Below, piece by piece: positions 22,889-35,370 of a stretch of DNA of 64,000 nt. Source of the stretch: Begonia masoniana (Eukaryota; Streptophyta; Magnoliopsida; Cucurbitales; Begoniaceae); assembly GCA_022432975.1 (NCBI GenBank), contig CM039506.1, forward strand, positions 15,047,545 to 15,111,544. The letters are read 5' to 3'. Below the pieces are notes generated by a model, which did not search any database, had not been told where the DNA came from, and was given only the letters and a program-made list of their open reading frames with translations. The translations under genes were made by a program, and so were the position numbers. Numbering within the stretch: the stretch's first letter is position 1; every line of letters starts with the position of its first letter.

Positions 22889-25598
22889 TGTAACACCCAG
22901 GTTTTTTTTAAAGGAAATTTGAGAGAATAAATGGATAAGGTAGTTATTTAATAAATAGTTGTTTTTATTTAATTAAAAGAAAAGTGAGTAAGTTGGTTAA
23001 ACTAATTGGTTTATTAATTGGAGTAAATTAAGCTGGGTACGGGATGAGAGTCAATTTACGAAATTTATAAATTAAGGACGGGATTTAACGAAATTTTGGA
23101 AGGGCAAAATGGTATTATTGTTATTAATGTTAGTTTTAATGTATTATTATTATTATTATATATATAAAAAAAACAACAAACAGATAGCCGAAGCTATCTG
23201 TTCGAGCTCGAACCCAAGCACCCGAGCGGCGAAGGAGGGACGCGAGCGACGATCGCCGTTCAAACCACCGGCGACTCCGGCGTTCTCCGGCCAGACGTCG
23301 GCGGCGCAGCTAGGGCTGCCATTTCCGGCCCATTTCCGGCCCGTTTCCGCGCACAAAACCGCACAGTATGCTCGATTTTCTGTGCCCTGTTTCGGTTCGA
23401 TTTTATGCCGGGGATCGCCGAGCTGCTAGGGCTCCGATCGCCGGCCGTTTTTGGATGTTCTCAGCGTCATCTTGCCGAGCTTAATGCCGGCAAAGATTGC
23501 CGAGCATCGGGAAGCTCGGATTTGGCGAAAATCCAGCAAGCCCGAATTGGGCATTTCGGGTTTCTGGATTTGGAAACCCTAATTTGTGTTAGTTTAGGTT
23601 AATTGAGCGTATAAGTGGTTGATTGGTGAGAAAATGAGTGGAATTTGATGGAAAATCGGAAATGGTGAAATTTCCAGTTAAGGGGCAGTTCGGGTTTTCT
23701 GTTAATTGACCTAGCTAGGGTTATTTGTTTTGAAATTCCTTTTGACTGGTTAAAATAGGTTATTATAGGAGTACGTGGCCGCTGGAATCGTTCGATTCCG
23801 ATAACCGACGTAAAAGTTACGCGCGTTTGAAGTTTCGGGTCGGTTTTTACCGAACCCAAATTAGTGGCCCATTTAGTTAGGTTTTAATTGGATTAGGATA
23901 GAAATAGTAGTTTGAGAGTTAATTGGTGAATGTAGGCTTAATTTGAATGAAGTTTTAATAATTGTGGTTAGAGTTAGCTTAAATATTCTTTAGAAGTGAA
24001 TTGTGATGCTTAAGTGACTTTTGTGAATGTGATAGGTTACCGAGTGGAGAATTTACATAGCCAAAGCGAGTAAGTGCGGTGCCAGAGTTCAGGTAAGTAG
24101 AGGACGTTTGTTTTGCCTTCGGGCCTACACCACGGAACGGTAGGATTTATTTGATTGTTGTTTGGCCGTCTTCCTTGTTGGTTATTTGTTGTTGATGTTT
24201 GGTTGTCTTCTTTGTCGGTCAAGCATGGTTGTGGTTGTGTTGGTTGTTTCATTTGGCGTTGTGTTGGTCGTTTTGTTCGGTATGGCATATTTGAAGCATG
24301 CATCATTGTATATCACGCTAGGTACGAGCATTGGCATAGTTGGCATTGTGAGTATGAATGTAATCAGATAAGAAAACTTTAATGCATCTCGAATAGGTGC
24401 CTTGTCGGGATGAGGTTGCTGGTAGTAGCACCCCGAGGGGTACCCTATGAGAGAGGGCCTGTTAAAACTTGTATTGCATCTCGAATAGGTGCCTTGTCGG
24501 ATGAGGTTGCTGGTAGTAGCACCCCGAGGGGTACTCTATAAGAGACGGTTGGCTAAGACATATAATCCTGAATAGTGTGCCTTGTCGGGATGAGGTTGCT
24601 GGTAGTAGCACCCCGAGGGGTACTCTATGAAGGATGGTGGTTCGAGTGTGGCCATCCTAGACGGTTATGGGATGTGTGCCAACTCGTTCCACACAGCTTA
24701 AGAAAGATTAAAGCAAGAGTAAAGCAACGAACAGCAAATAAGCACAACTGAGTGATAGAAACTGCATGTGTTAGGTTGATTGCACTGTGTGTTGTCATGT
24801 TATGTTGAGTCAGTTTGTTGAGTTGCATTGGGTGGTGTTGTATCTTTGTGTTGAGTTGTTGGGTCGAGGGGTGTTGTGTTGTTGTGTTAGAGTAGGGTAG
24901 TGTGTGCATTCTTCTTGTTATTATTTGTTACTCCCTACTTGCTAAGCGTAAGCTTACGTGTGTGTGTGTGTTCTGTGGTGTAGGTAACGACGCGGGTACA
25001 GGTGAGCTATGTGAGTCAGCCAGGACTTGGGAGCAGTCGGAGATGCACGGGGCGTGCCGGTGCGGGCAGTTGTCGGGGCGTCTCGACCATGGTCTTCGGA
25101 AAGACGTGGGTGCAACAGTATTTTGGGGTCGTGTATAATTTACAATTATTTTGGTGGTTTGTAGAGTTGTCTATTTGGTTTTAGAGTTATTGCATAGCTA
25201 TTTGTATTTGGTGTGTATAATCATAGTTAAGGGTGATGTGTCGCCCTGTACTGTGGACTTTCTCCACTTAGGAATGTTTGTATTTTAGTTTCCCTCTTTA
25301 GTTTCCTTCTTTACTGCTATTTGGAGATTTCTCATTTCGTATGTTGGATAGTTGAGTATAGGTATTCTGGATTTGGTTGAGATTGGGCTGTGTGCAGGTA
25401 CTTAGCATTTTGGAGGCGCTATTTTCAGGCGTTACTTTGCCGAAATTTTCGGGAAGTACGCCGTGGTGCTTCAAGGTTAGGATTTAGGGAAATTAGGAAG
25501 TCTAGACAGCTATGTCAATGTTATTTTAAATTAAGCTTTAACGTGGGATTAGTGAGCAAAGTAGCGCTCCGAGCCAGGGCGGGTTCGGGGGTGTTACA
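22889..25598 (+). repeat. LARD-like 5' LTR
   Basis: An AT-rich start with a TATATATATAAAAAA box near 23158-23175 is followed by a GC-rich block (23200-23560). Three hairpin-bearing repeats lie at 24378-24640, then the end GTGTTACA. Short open stretches recur identically in the other LTR but show no protein family. Confidence 0.92.
24378..24640 (+). repeat. Three tandem ~90 bp units in the LARD-like LTR
   Basis: Each unit carries GTGCCTTGTCGGGATGAGG, GTTGCTGGTAGTAGCAC and the palindromic CACCCCGAGGGGTAC, giving stem-loop potential. The same array is at about 30502-30765 in the second LTR. Confidence 0.88.
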
Positions 25599-28500
25599 AG
25601 ATGGTATCAGAGCAAAAATGGTCGAGTCGTTCAAATGATTACCCGACAATGCCGGCCGCTATGCAACGTGCTTCACCGACTGTAAGTATTTCTATACTTT
25701 AGTTAGTTATATCTAAGATTAGATTGTTTAACTCCTGTTTGTTTTGGAACTGTAATTTGGAACTGTAATAGATTAGAACATTCCGAGAGTACCGAGACAA
25801 CTTTGGTGGATCCCTTAAGCTAATTCATAGACATGTGTGTTGACATAGTGAACTGATAGTTCGAACAGCTAGGAATTTATTGAAAGTGATAGTCGTTAGG
25901 AAGAGTGTGAGTTGTGACATAGCATGAAAAAGGGTGAGGACATGTTGGGTTGAATGTAAAGCGAGGTAGACCTTAGGATGAGGGAGCTATGTATTAAATA
26001 ACCTAGATGTTTGTAAAAATGGTATGCCTAGGATTTTACCCTTAAGGAGATATTTTAGGAGAGATAAAATGTGGAATAGATAGAATTGGGGCCTAGTTAG
26101 CAAACCCTTAGGAGTACTAGGAAGTACTACGATAAACCAGGTAGAAGTTTGAAAATTTATTGGGAGACACCTTAGATCTTCATCATGCCATTAGTATGTG
26201 TACGAGAGTGTGAGTAGATGTAAAAGTGGCATCTTTAGAATTTTGTAGCATTAGAAGTAATTATATTCGAGTGTCTAGCTTAAGTAAATTGTTAAGGGGA
26301 TTTTGAGAATTGGAGATACTAATTGGTATTCGGTGGAGGAAGATTCTAATAAATTTTATGCAAGAAAAACCAAGAGGGGAGCCTAGCCTAAGTTAAGTGA
26401 GGTTAACAATGATAGAGACTATTGAATGTTAAAAGGTATAGTTAGTTAGTATGACCCAAACTAGAGCCATAGAGAGGTGACAATTCTCGATGAGTGCTCG
26501 AAAGTAGAATGATGGAGAGTAAGAGTCGAGTAGTGAATGTGGCAATGAGGATTAGTTGTGGAGTGAATGATGAGCTATACAAAAGTACTCAATTTCGGGA
26601 ATGAAAAGATAGAGATTTACTTAGAGCTAGGAACCAATAAATATTGAGATATTAAAAGATCCCAGAAGATGCTAGGTGATATTCGTTAGGAAAAAGGGTT
26701 GGGGCTTAGGGTATAGGTACTATCTTAAGGAATTAATCAGTCGAAGGTGAACGAGAATGCAGTTTCAACCGGCATTGTATAGAAGAATGAAGGCTTGTCA
26801 AGCAGGAGTGGACGTGCTGTGTTTTGGTGATATTCGACTTAGGATTTGGAAGCCAAAAGTATATAGAGTGAGAATAATTTGGAATAACTTAGAAATTTAA
26901 ATGTCTAAGAGAAGTAAACTCATCTTTTGAAATTAGATAATGTTCTGAGGTTTAGATTAATGCGCGCGATGTTAGGAGAAATGGTGACTCGTCGATGAAT
27001 AGGTAGGAAATTGGTATTTTGGGTGGTATTTAAGCTACAACAAGTTTGCTAACAAAAGATTGTTGGGTGACTTGCTGAAATGGAATATGAAGACTCAAGA
27101 GTGTAGTAGTCAGTAAATTTTGAAGAGAATCTTTAGGAAAATTACATATTTGTGAGGAAGGTTAGCATTTTTGATCTGGACTATTCCTTTATGATAACTT
27201 TCAGTAATTAGTAGCGTATGGTCTGAGGACACGAAAAGTGTTTGAGTGACCTTAAGTTAGGAAATTCTAAGGTTCGACTCGTATGTAATGAAGTCGAAAT
27301 TGTTGATGTCGTAATTGATTAGGCTAGAGTTGATAAGTTTAAGAGTTGGCGAACTTAGGCGTAAGATGTGAATATGAACTTGAGTATTAGTATAGGTTGG
27401 GAGGTGTAAGTTAGAAGAATGGTGAGATTAAATACTAGATTCGGGACGGATATATGAGAGAGATTATATTAGCCCTTATTTGATGTTGCAGAACTTAGAG
27501 GATATTGAGAATTAGGTTGTAAAAGTTTGAAAGGGTAAGTGAGGAGTGATTAAAGTTAGGAAAGTTAGACTAAGTTATGCAATTATGTGATGAACTTAAG
27601 AACGTTAAAGATCGTAGCTGGGAAAGTTTAAGTTGTAGGAATTATTTTCATTGCTCGATAGGTTATTAGGAGTCCTCAGTAGGTGAGTTGGGCAGTAATG
27701 TAGTTGACATTTAGCGTGACAACTCAAGTTGACATTTAGGAAGGTTTATGAGGGGCTAAGTGAATTGAGCTCACGAACAATTAGAGTTAAGAACTAAGTT
27801 AGAGGGAATGGAGAACTCAATTACAAGAGTTGAGTGTATAGATGAGGATTTATTATGTCAAGATCAGTGGATGATGTTTGGGTGATTAAGGGAATATCAT
27901 GATTTCTCGTGGTAATAAGGTGGAGGATGAGATAGTAATTTAGAAGGGAAGTTTTAGTGTTATATAGTTGAGGAAGGTTGAGAGTTAAAATTAAGGTGGT
28001 GTTACACCGTTTAGAATATTAGGTGAATAGTGAGAACGAATTCAGTTAGACTTAAGAATTTGAAAGTGTTTGGTGATGACTAAAGTCAAAGTTAGACAAA
28101 ACGTACACCAATTTATAGTATACTTTGATGAATAGTTGGTAAATTTAAAAGTTGATAGATTTAAAAGATGAGAATTTGGAATATGTAATGATGATAGAAT
28201 GAGGTACGAAGTAAATGAGTGCAAGATATAATAGTAAGATCGAAGGGAATTTGAAATCTAGAACTAAGGGTAAGAAGTTTACTCCGTAGATTTTAGTGTT
28301 AGGCTATTAAGATGGCTTTGGAGGTTTGAGATAGTTAGGAGACTGTTTGATGGATACGTGTCTGAATTAGAAAAGTAAGTGACTAGGTGAACTTAGTCAG
28401 GAAGATTTAGGGCTGTGGATTACACGATAGGTATTTCAGCCAAACATTGTTCACTAATAGGATTTAAGTTGGGAGTCTTCAAGGGGTTGAAGACAACGGG

Positions 28501-28794
28501 CATTAAAGATATGATTGTACACCATTTAGAGTATTGTGTGAAGAATTAGATGAACTTAGCTAGAGAAAAAGATCGAGTTGAAAATTCAGTTAGAAAGGTT
28601 TGAGGGTATGGCTTAGATTACAATTAGTGAACGTGTGAGTATTCGGGTTAGAGTGTACAGAGTCAGGTGAAGTCGGAATTTGAGGTATGTAGTACCCGAT
28701 AGGTGAGTAAGGGTATTGGGTAGTTGAGATGAGTACATTGAGAAATATCAAGGCGACAAATTTTGAGGACAAAATTTTTGTAAGGAGGGTGGAT
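25599..28794 (+). other. Noncoding internal domain of the LARD-like element
   Basis: No reading frame or retroviral motif is visible on either strand. The plus strand is purine-rich and clearly poor in C. Only the ends are recognisable: primer site and leader with the donor-like ACTGTAAGTAT at 25679-25689, and the polypurine tract. Confidence 0.8.
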
Positions 28795-31722
28795 TGTAAC
28801 ACCCAGGTTTTTTTTAAAGGAAATTTGAGAGAATAAATGGATAAGGTAGTTATTTAATAAATAGTTGTTTTTATTTAATTAAAAGAAAAGTGAGTAAGTT
28901 GGTTAAACTAATTGGTTTATTAATTGGAGTAAATTAAGCTGGGTACGGGATGAGAGTCAATTTACGAAATTTATAAATTAAGGACGGGATTTAATGGAAT
29001 TTTGGAAGGGCAAAATGGTATTATTGTTATTAATGTTAGTTTTAATAACACCCAGGTTTTTTTTAAAGGAAATTTGAGAGAATAAATGGATAAGGTAGTG
29101 TCTTAATAAAGAGTTGTTTTTATTAATTAAAAGAAAAGTGAGTAAGTTGGTTAACATAATTGGTTATTAATGGAGTAAATTAAGCTGGGTACGGGATGCG
29201 AGTCAATTTACGAAATTTATAAATTAAGGACGGGAATTTAATGGAATTTTGGACGGTTATTATTCTATATAAAAAAACAAACCCAACAAACAGATAGCCC
29301 ACGACTATCTGTTCGAGCTCGAACCCGAGCACCCGAGCGGCGAAGGAGGGACGCGAGCGACGATCGCCGTTCAAACCACCGGCGACTCCGGCGTTCTCCG
29401 GCCAGACGTCGGCAGCGCAGCCAGGGCTGCCATTTCCGGCCCGTTTCCGGTCACAAAACCGCACGGTATGCCGATTTTCTGTGCCCTGTTTCGGTTCGTT
29501 TTAGGCCGGGGGATCGCCGAGCTGCTAGGGCTCCGATCGCCGGCCGTTTTTGGATGTTCTCGGCGTCATCTTGCCGAGCTTAATGCCGGCAAAGATTGCC
29601 GAGCATCGGGAAGCTCGGATTTGGCGAAAATCCAGCAAGCCCGAATTGGGCATTTTGGGTTTCTGGATTTGGAAACCCTAATTTGTGTTAGTTTAGGTTA
29701 ATTGAGCGTATAAGTGGTTGATTGGTGAGAAAATGAGTGGAATTTGATGGAAAATCGGAAATGGTGAAATTTCCGGTTAAGGGGCAGTTCGGGTTTTCTG
29801 TTAATTGACCTAGCTAGGGTTATTTGTTTTGAAATTCCTTTTGACTGGTTAAAATAGGTTATTATAGGAGTACGTGGCCGCTGGAATCGTTCGATTCCGA
29901 TAACCGACGTAAAAGTTACGCGCGTTTGAAGTTTCGGGTCGGTTTTTACCGAACCCAAATTAGTGGCCCATTTAGTTAGGTTTTAATTGGATTAGGCTAG
30001 AAATAGTAGTTTGAGAGTTAATTGGTGAATGTAGGCTTAATTTGAATGAAGTTTTAATAATTGTGGTTAGAGTTAGCTTAAATATTCTTTAGAAGTGAAT
30101 TGTGATGCTTAAGTGACTTTTGTGAATGTGATAGGTTACCGAGTGGAGAATTTACATAGCCAAAGCGAGTAAGTGCGGTGCCAGAGTTCAGGTAAGTAGA
30201 GGACGTTTGTTTTGCCTTCGGGCCTACACCACGAAACGGTAGGATTTATTTGATTGTTGTTTGGCCGTCTTCCTTGTTGGTTATTTGTTGTTGATGTTTG
30301 GTTGTCTTCTTTGTCGGTCAAGCATGGTTGTGGTTGTGTTGGTTGTTTCATTTGGCGTTGTGTTGGTTGTTTCATTTGGCGTTGTGTTGGTCGTTTTGTT
30401 CGGTATGGCATATTTGAAGCATGCATCATTGTATATCACGCTAGGTACGAGCATTGGCATAGTTGGCATTGTGAGTATGAATGTAATCAGATAAGAAAAC
30501 TTTAATGCATCTCGAATAGGTGCCTTGTCGGGATGAGGTTGCTGGTAGTAGCACCCCGAGGGGTACCCTATGAGAGAGGGCCTGTTAAAACTTGTATTGC
30601 ATCTCGAATAGGTGCCTTGTCGGGATGAGGTTGCTGGTAGTAGCACCCCGAGGGGTACTCTATAAGAGACGGTTGGCTAAGACATATAATCCTGAATAGT
30701 GTGCCTTGTCGGGATGAGGTTGCTGGTAGTAGCACCCCGAGGGGTACTCTATGAAGGATGGTGGTTCGAGTGTGGCCATCCTAGACGGTTATGGGATGTG
30801 TGCCAACTCGTTCCACACAGCTTAAGAAAGATTAAAGCAAGAGTAAAGCAACGAACAGCAAATAAGCACAACTGAGTGATAGAAACTGCATGTGTTAGGT
30901 TGATTGCACTGTGTGTTGTCGTGTTATGTTGAGTCAGTTTGTTGAGTTGCATTGGGTGGTGTTGTATCTTTGTGTTGAGTTGTTGGGTCGAGGGGTGTTG
31001 TGTTGTTGTGTTAGAGTAGGGTAGTGTGTGCATTCTTCTTGTTATTATTTGTTACTCCCTACTTGCTAAGCGTAAGCTTACGTGTGTGTGTGTGTTCTGT
31101 GGTGTAGGTAACGACGCGGGTACAGGTGAGCTATGTGAGTCAGCCAGGACTTGGGAGCAGTCGGAGATGCACGGGGCGTGCCGGTACGGGCAGTTGTCGG
31201 GGCGTCTCGACCATGGTCTTCGGAAAGACGTGGGTGGAACAGTATTTTGGGGTCGTGTATAATTTACAATTATTTTGGTGGTTTGTAGAGTTGTCTATTT
31301 GGTTTTAGAGTTATTGCATAGCTATTTGTATTTGGTGTGTATAATCATAGTTAAGGGTGATGTGTCGCCCTGTACTGTGGACTTTCTCCACTTAGGAATG
31401 TTTGTATTTTAGTTTCCCTCTTTAGTTTCCTTCTTTACTACTATTTGGAGATTTCTCATTTCGTATGTTGGATAGTTGAGTATAGGTATTCTGGATTTGG
31501 TTGAGATTGGGCTGTGTGCAGGTACTTAGCATTTTGGAGGCGCTATTTTCAGGCGTTACTTTGCCGAAATTTTCGGGAAGTACGCCGTGGTGCTTCAATG
31601 TTAGGATTTAGGGAAATTAGGAAGTCTAGACAGCTATGTCAATGTTATTTTAAATTAAGCTTTAACGTGGGATTAGTGAGCAAAGTAGCGCTCCGAGCCA
31701 GGGTGGGTTCGGGGGTGTTACA
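28795..31722 (+). repeat. LARD-like 3' LTR with duplicated 5' end
   Basis: It is nearly identical to 22889-25598 from the GC-rich block onward. Its first ~250 bp occur twice: 28795-29046 closely matches the other LTR, and a more diverged second copy starts at TAACACCCAGG (29047). Confidence 0.9.
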
Positions 31723-33732
31723 ACAGCATTATCATCTAAGTCAATAATGTAAATATTCTCTTTCCTATAGCCAGAAAACAGAATTTTGCCATTTGAAGCA
31801 TCTTTAATTATGCAAGAATTCGACTTAAAAATCATTTTATATCCTTTATCACATAACTGGCTAATACTAAGTAAATTATACTTTAATCCATCTACTAATA
31901 AAACATTCTCAATAATAGAATTAATGCTGTTACCTATGTTGCCAATGCCAACAATTTTCCCTTTTTGGTTTCCACCAAAAGTAACACTTCCTTTCTTCTT
32001 GTTGACTACTGCAAACTTGGTTGAGTCTTCTGTCATATGCCTCGAACATCCACTGTCGAGATACCATTGATTTTACCCAGGAGAACAGTCAACCTGCAAA
32101 ACAAAGATCAGGTTGTCTTCTTAGGTACCCAAATCTTTTGGGTTCTAGTGTTAGGCCTGGTCCCCTTAGAAACCCATTGCAGTTTACTGCCAGATTTTAT
32201 ATTGTTTGATTTTAAGGGACACTCAAAGGATTTATGTCCTACTTCTTTACATGCATGACAAGTGGATGGTTTAACAAAGAAATTCTTGAAAATTTTCCTT
32301 TTATTGAACTTATCATAACCTATACCTGCCTTATCATGAGTAGCTCTATGATTTCCTATCAGCAGAGTTAGGTTTTTGCTACCATTTGAGAACCAAAGAA
32401 CAAGTTTATTCAAGGACTCATTTTTCTTCTTAAGTTCAGTAATTTCTTTTTCATGCAAGTCAACTTCTTTAGCATGTTTTTCTAATAACCCTGCATTTTC
32501 CTTTTTCAACATGTTATACTTAGTCTTAAGCATGCCAAATTGTTTAACCAAGTCATTAAAGGCGTCAATTAGTTCACCTTCTTCATTATCACTATCACTA
32601 TCACTTAAAATACTTGAGGAAGAAGTACTAACCTTTTCCTCGTGTGCCATGAAGCACAGATTTGCAACTTCCTCATCTTTTGAAGAGGAGGTGTCACATT
32701 CACTGTCATCCCAAGTGGCCTTCATAGCCTTCTTCTTAAACTTCTTGGGATACTTCTTTGTCTGTGGACAATCTGCCTTCATGTGGCCAGACTTTCCACA
32801 TCCAAAGCAAGTGATTTCCTTCTCCTTGTGAGATTTCTCACCCTCTAGAAATCTCATTCCTTGCATTCTTTTTCTTTGGAGGAATTTGCTGAACCTCCTT
32901 GTAATGAGGGCTATATCCTCATCATCATCTTCAGACACATCTTGTTTACTGGAAGAAGCTTTCATAGCAATGTCTTTTCTTTTTGTAGCCTCTTTCTTCT
33001 TGAGGTCTTCCTTCTCATTTGACCTCATTGTGATCTCATGTGTCATAAGAGATCCAATGAGTTCTTCAAGTTTCAGAGCCTTGAGATCCTTTGCTTCCTG
33101 TATGGCAGTTACCTTTGGCTGTCAGCTTCTTGGAAGACATCTGAGGATCTTCCTGACCTGTTCTTCACTAGAATAAGATTTACCAAGAGCTTTCAAACCA
33201 TTAGTAATGTTAGTAAATCTTGTAAACATGGAAGAAACAGACTCATCCTTAGGCCATAGAGAATAGTTCATACTCGTGTATGAGCATATTTAATTTACTC
33301 TCTTTCACTTGATTTGTGCCCTCGTGTGTGACTTCTAATAGGTGCCAAATCTCTTGGACACTCTCACACCCTTGTACTCTATTAAATTCGTCTCTATTCA
33401 GAGCACAGTATAGGGTGTTTATAGCCTTGGCATTTAAGCTCAAGTTCTTTTTATCTGTATCATTTAGTTCGTGTGAAGCTTTGGGGATTTTCACACCATT
33501 CTTTGTTTTGACAGCAATGTAAGGACCATTTTCTATGTTGTTCTATAGTTCATAGTCTACAGCTTGAACAAATATTCTTATTCTAGACTTCCAGTAGACA
33601 TAATCACTCCCATCAAAGAAGGGAGGTCTATTTGTTGCTTGACCTTCTACTTGTGTGGTGTTAGTGTTGAATGCCATTGTATAAAAAATATAACACAGAG
33701 TATTTAACTATAGCTTAGACAAAGATAACCTT

Positions 33733-33744
33733 GCTCTGATACCA
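33733..33744 (-). promoter_or_regulatory. SIRE primer binding site
   Basis: This reads TGGTATCAGAGC on the minus strand, two bases inside the 5' LTR end, and is complementary to initiator tRNA-Met. Confidence 0.9.
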
Positions 33745-33746
33745 AT

Positions 33747-35370
33747 TGTAGGATCGAGATTGTCTAAGAGGGGGGGTGAATTAGACCTTTTTAAAATTTA
33801 CCTAATTACTAAACACAAGCAATCAATCAGTAACAATGAAAGAGAGAGAGAGAGAAAAAAATCAACACAAGATTTTTACGTGGTTCGGCCAAACCTTGCC
33901 TACATCCACGCTTCAAGGTTCACCCCTTGAAGATCCTTACCCTTCTCCTCAGTGAGAAAACAACAGATCGAAATTCGGGCTCCGATCAACTGCCTTTACA
34001 ATACAGGATTGAACTTCACGGGCGTCAATCCACTGCCTTATACACAATGTTGAGTTCGTAAATGGTAAGCTCATATTACACTCTCACAAGGATTGAATCT
34101 CAAGTTAAAATTGAGAGGTGTAGAAAAATAATACAGAGTATGATAAAATTTCGCAGGTTAGGGCTCAGGAATTCAGTTCACAAAAGTTGTATCTTCGTAC
34201 TCTAACCTCGGCTTAAATACTCTGTCTTCTTTTTCAGCTATGAATTGAATGCTTCTTTCTTCAAATGGAAAATGTTACCGTTGGGAAGCATCCGTACTAG
34301 ATCAGGTAGCCGTTGTCGTCTGTATTTGCAAGTCGTCGTCGCCATTAAAGTTCTGGAGTTAATGCTGAAAATGACGTCACTGTAGCTTCGTGGCTATTTT
34401 GAATTCTGGCGGAAGATCATCGGTGGAAGCGGCTTTAATTCAATCGCCACGTCATCGGTATGTGTTGCTCTAAGAGTCCATCGGTATATGCAACTTAAAA
34501 GTTATCGGCAGATATATCTTCAACCCCATCGGCAGGTGAAGCTTGAAAAACCATCGGCAGGTGTATCTTGAACTTCATTGGCAGGTGCACGCTTTGAAGT
34601 CCATCGGCAGGTGCACGCTTTGAAGTCCATCGGCAGGTGCAAGCTTAACAGCGCCATCGGCAGATGTATCTTCAACGCTATCGGCAGATGTATCTTCAAA
34701 CGCCATCGGCAGATGCAAGCCTTGAACTCCATCGACAGATGCAAGCCTTGAACTCCATCGGCAGATGCACGTCTTGAACTCCATCGGCAGATACACGTTG
34801 AGAATCCATCGGTATAAGCATTAGCGCTGAACCGCCATCGGCATAAGTAAAAATATATGCGCTGAACCGCTATCGACAGAAGTAAAAATATATGCACTGA
34901 ACCGCCTTCGGCATAAGTAAAAATATATGCGCTGAACCGCCACCGGCATGTGCAACTTCAAACGCCATCGGTATGAGTATCTTGACAAAGCCATCGGTAG
35001 AAGCACCATTAAACTCCATCGGTATATGTCGTCTAGCGATCGGTTGAAGTAGGCTTTGAACGACTTCTTCTTTTGTCATTTTATCGATCGGTAGATGAAG
35101 GCCATCGGCAGAAGCCTTCTTTGCTTTGTCGTTTAGCGATCGGTATATGTCTATTTTTAACAACTCATCGGCAGATGAGTTTTCAGGCCCTGTACACTTA
35201 ATCACGATTGTTAAACAACTAAAATACCCTTTCCAAGGGCATTTCCAATAGATTAAATTACTAATGCATAGTCGTTATTCTCATTCACTTAACATAATCA
35301 GATTACAATATTAACCATTCAAATACATCATCAAAAACATATTTAGACTTAAACATCATTTAAGTCAACA
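33747..35370 (-). repeat. SIRE 5' LTR
   Basis: This is a direct repeat of 7260-8858. It retains one extra minisatellite unit near 34560-34600 and differs by scattered substitutions and a 2-base length change in the GA tract. The TSD ACTTC follows at 35371. Confidence 0.93.

Larger units (their letters stand above)
22889..31722 (+). mobile_element. LARD-like non-autonomous long-LTR retrotransposon
   Basis: LTRs of 2710 bp (22889-25598) and 2928 bp (28795-31722) begin TGTAACACCC and end GGGTGTTACA, with the perfect TSD ACAGC (22884-22888, 31723-31727). The internal 3.2 kb has a primer site (TGGTATCAGAGC, 25602-25613) and a polypurine tract (TAAGGAGGGTGGAT, near 28780) but no coding sequence. 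This matches the definition of LARDs. The leader and 3' end resemble those of the chromovirus at 9442, so a Tekay/Del relative probably supplied the proteins (inference). Confidence 0.88.
17847..33677 (-). pseudogene. SIRE gag-pol polyprotein, degraded and twice interrupted
   Basis: Gag starts at 33677 (MAFNTNTTQVEGQ) and has stops at 33543 and near 33128 and a frameshift near 33255. Two zinc knuckles follow, CFGCGKSGHMKADC and CHACKEVGHKSFEC (32108-33046). Protease and linker lie at 31728-32036, then the 22889-31722 insertion. Pre-integrase (WIWHSRLGHVGMDTLAK) and integrase (FVIVDDFSRFTW; TPQQNGVVERKNR) follow in two frames at 21546-22888. RT is at 21003-21509 ([29 protein letters not shown]). 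RT end and RNase H lie at 20530-20880 and 17847-18143, with the solo LTR 18179-20481 between the halves of the AEYIAAG motif. Breaks include at least four frame changes and several stops. The linker wording FISQVEPKKFEEA and NKVWELVP-like residues place it with SIRE. Confidence 0.9.
7260..35370 (-). mobile_element. SIRE/Maximus-type copia retrotransposon with env-position ORF and three nested insertions
   Basis: The LTRs are 7260-8858 and 33747-35370, beginning TGTAGGATCG and ending AAGTCAACA on the plus strand. The element is flanked by the TSD ACTTC (7255-7259 and 35371-35375). Read on the minus strand the order is LTR, tRNA-iMet primer site, gag with two CCHC knuckles, protease, integrase, RT, RNase H, a large extra ORF, a series of polypurine tracts, LTR. 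Long LTRs and an extra ORF downstream of pol are the hallmark of the SIRE lineage. Nested inside it are 9442-15713, 18179-20481 and 22889-31722. Confidence 0.92.

Noticed and set aside
24155..25184. Short hydrophobic ORFs in the LARD-like LTR, repeated at 30254-31308
   Set aside because: They recur only because the LTRs are identical, and they lack homology and gene context.
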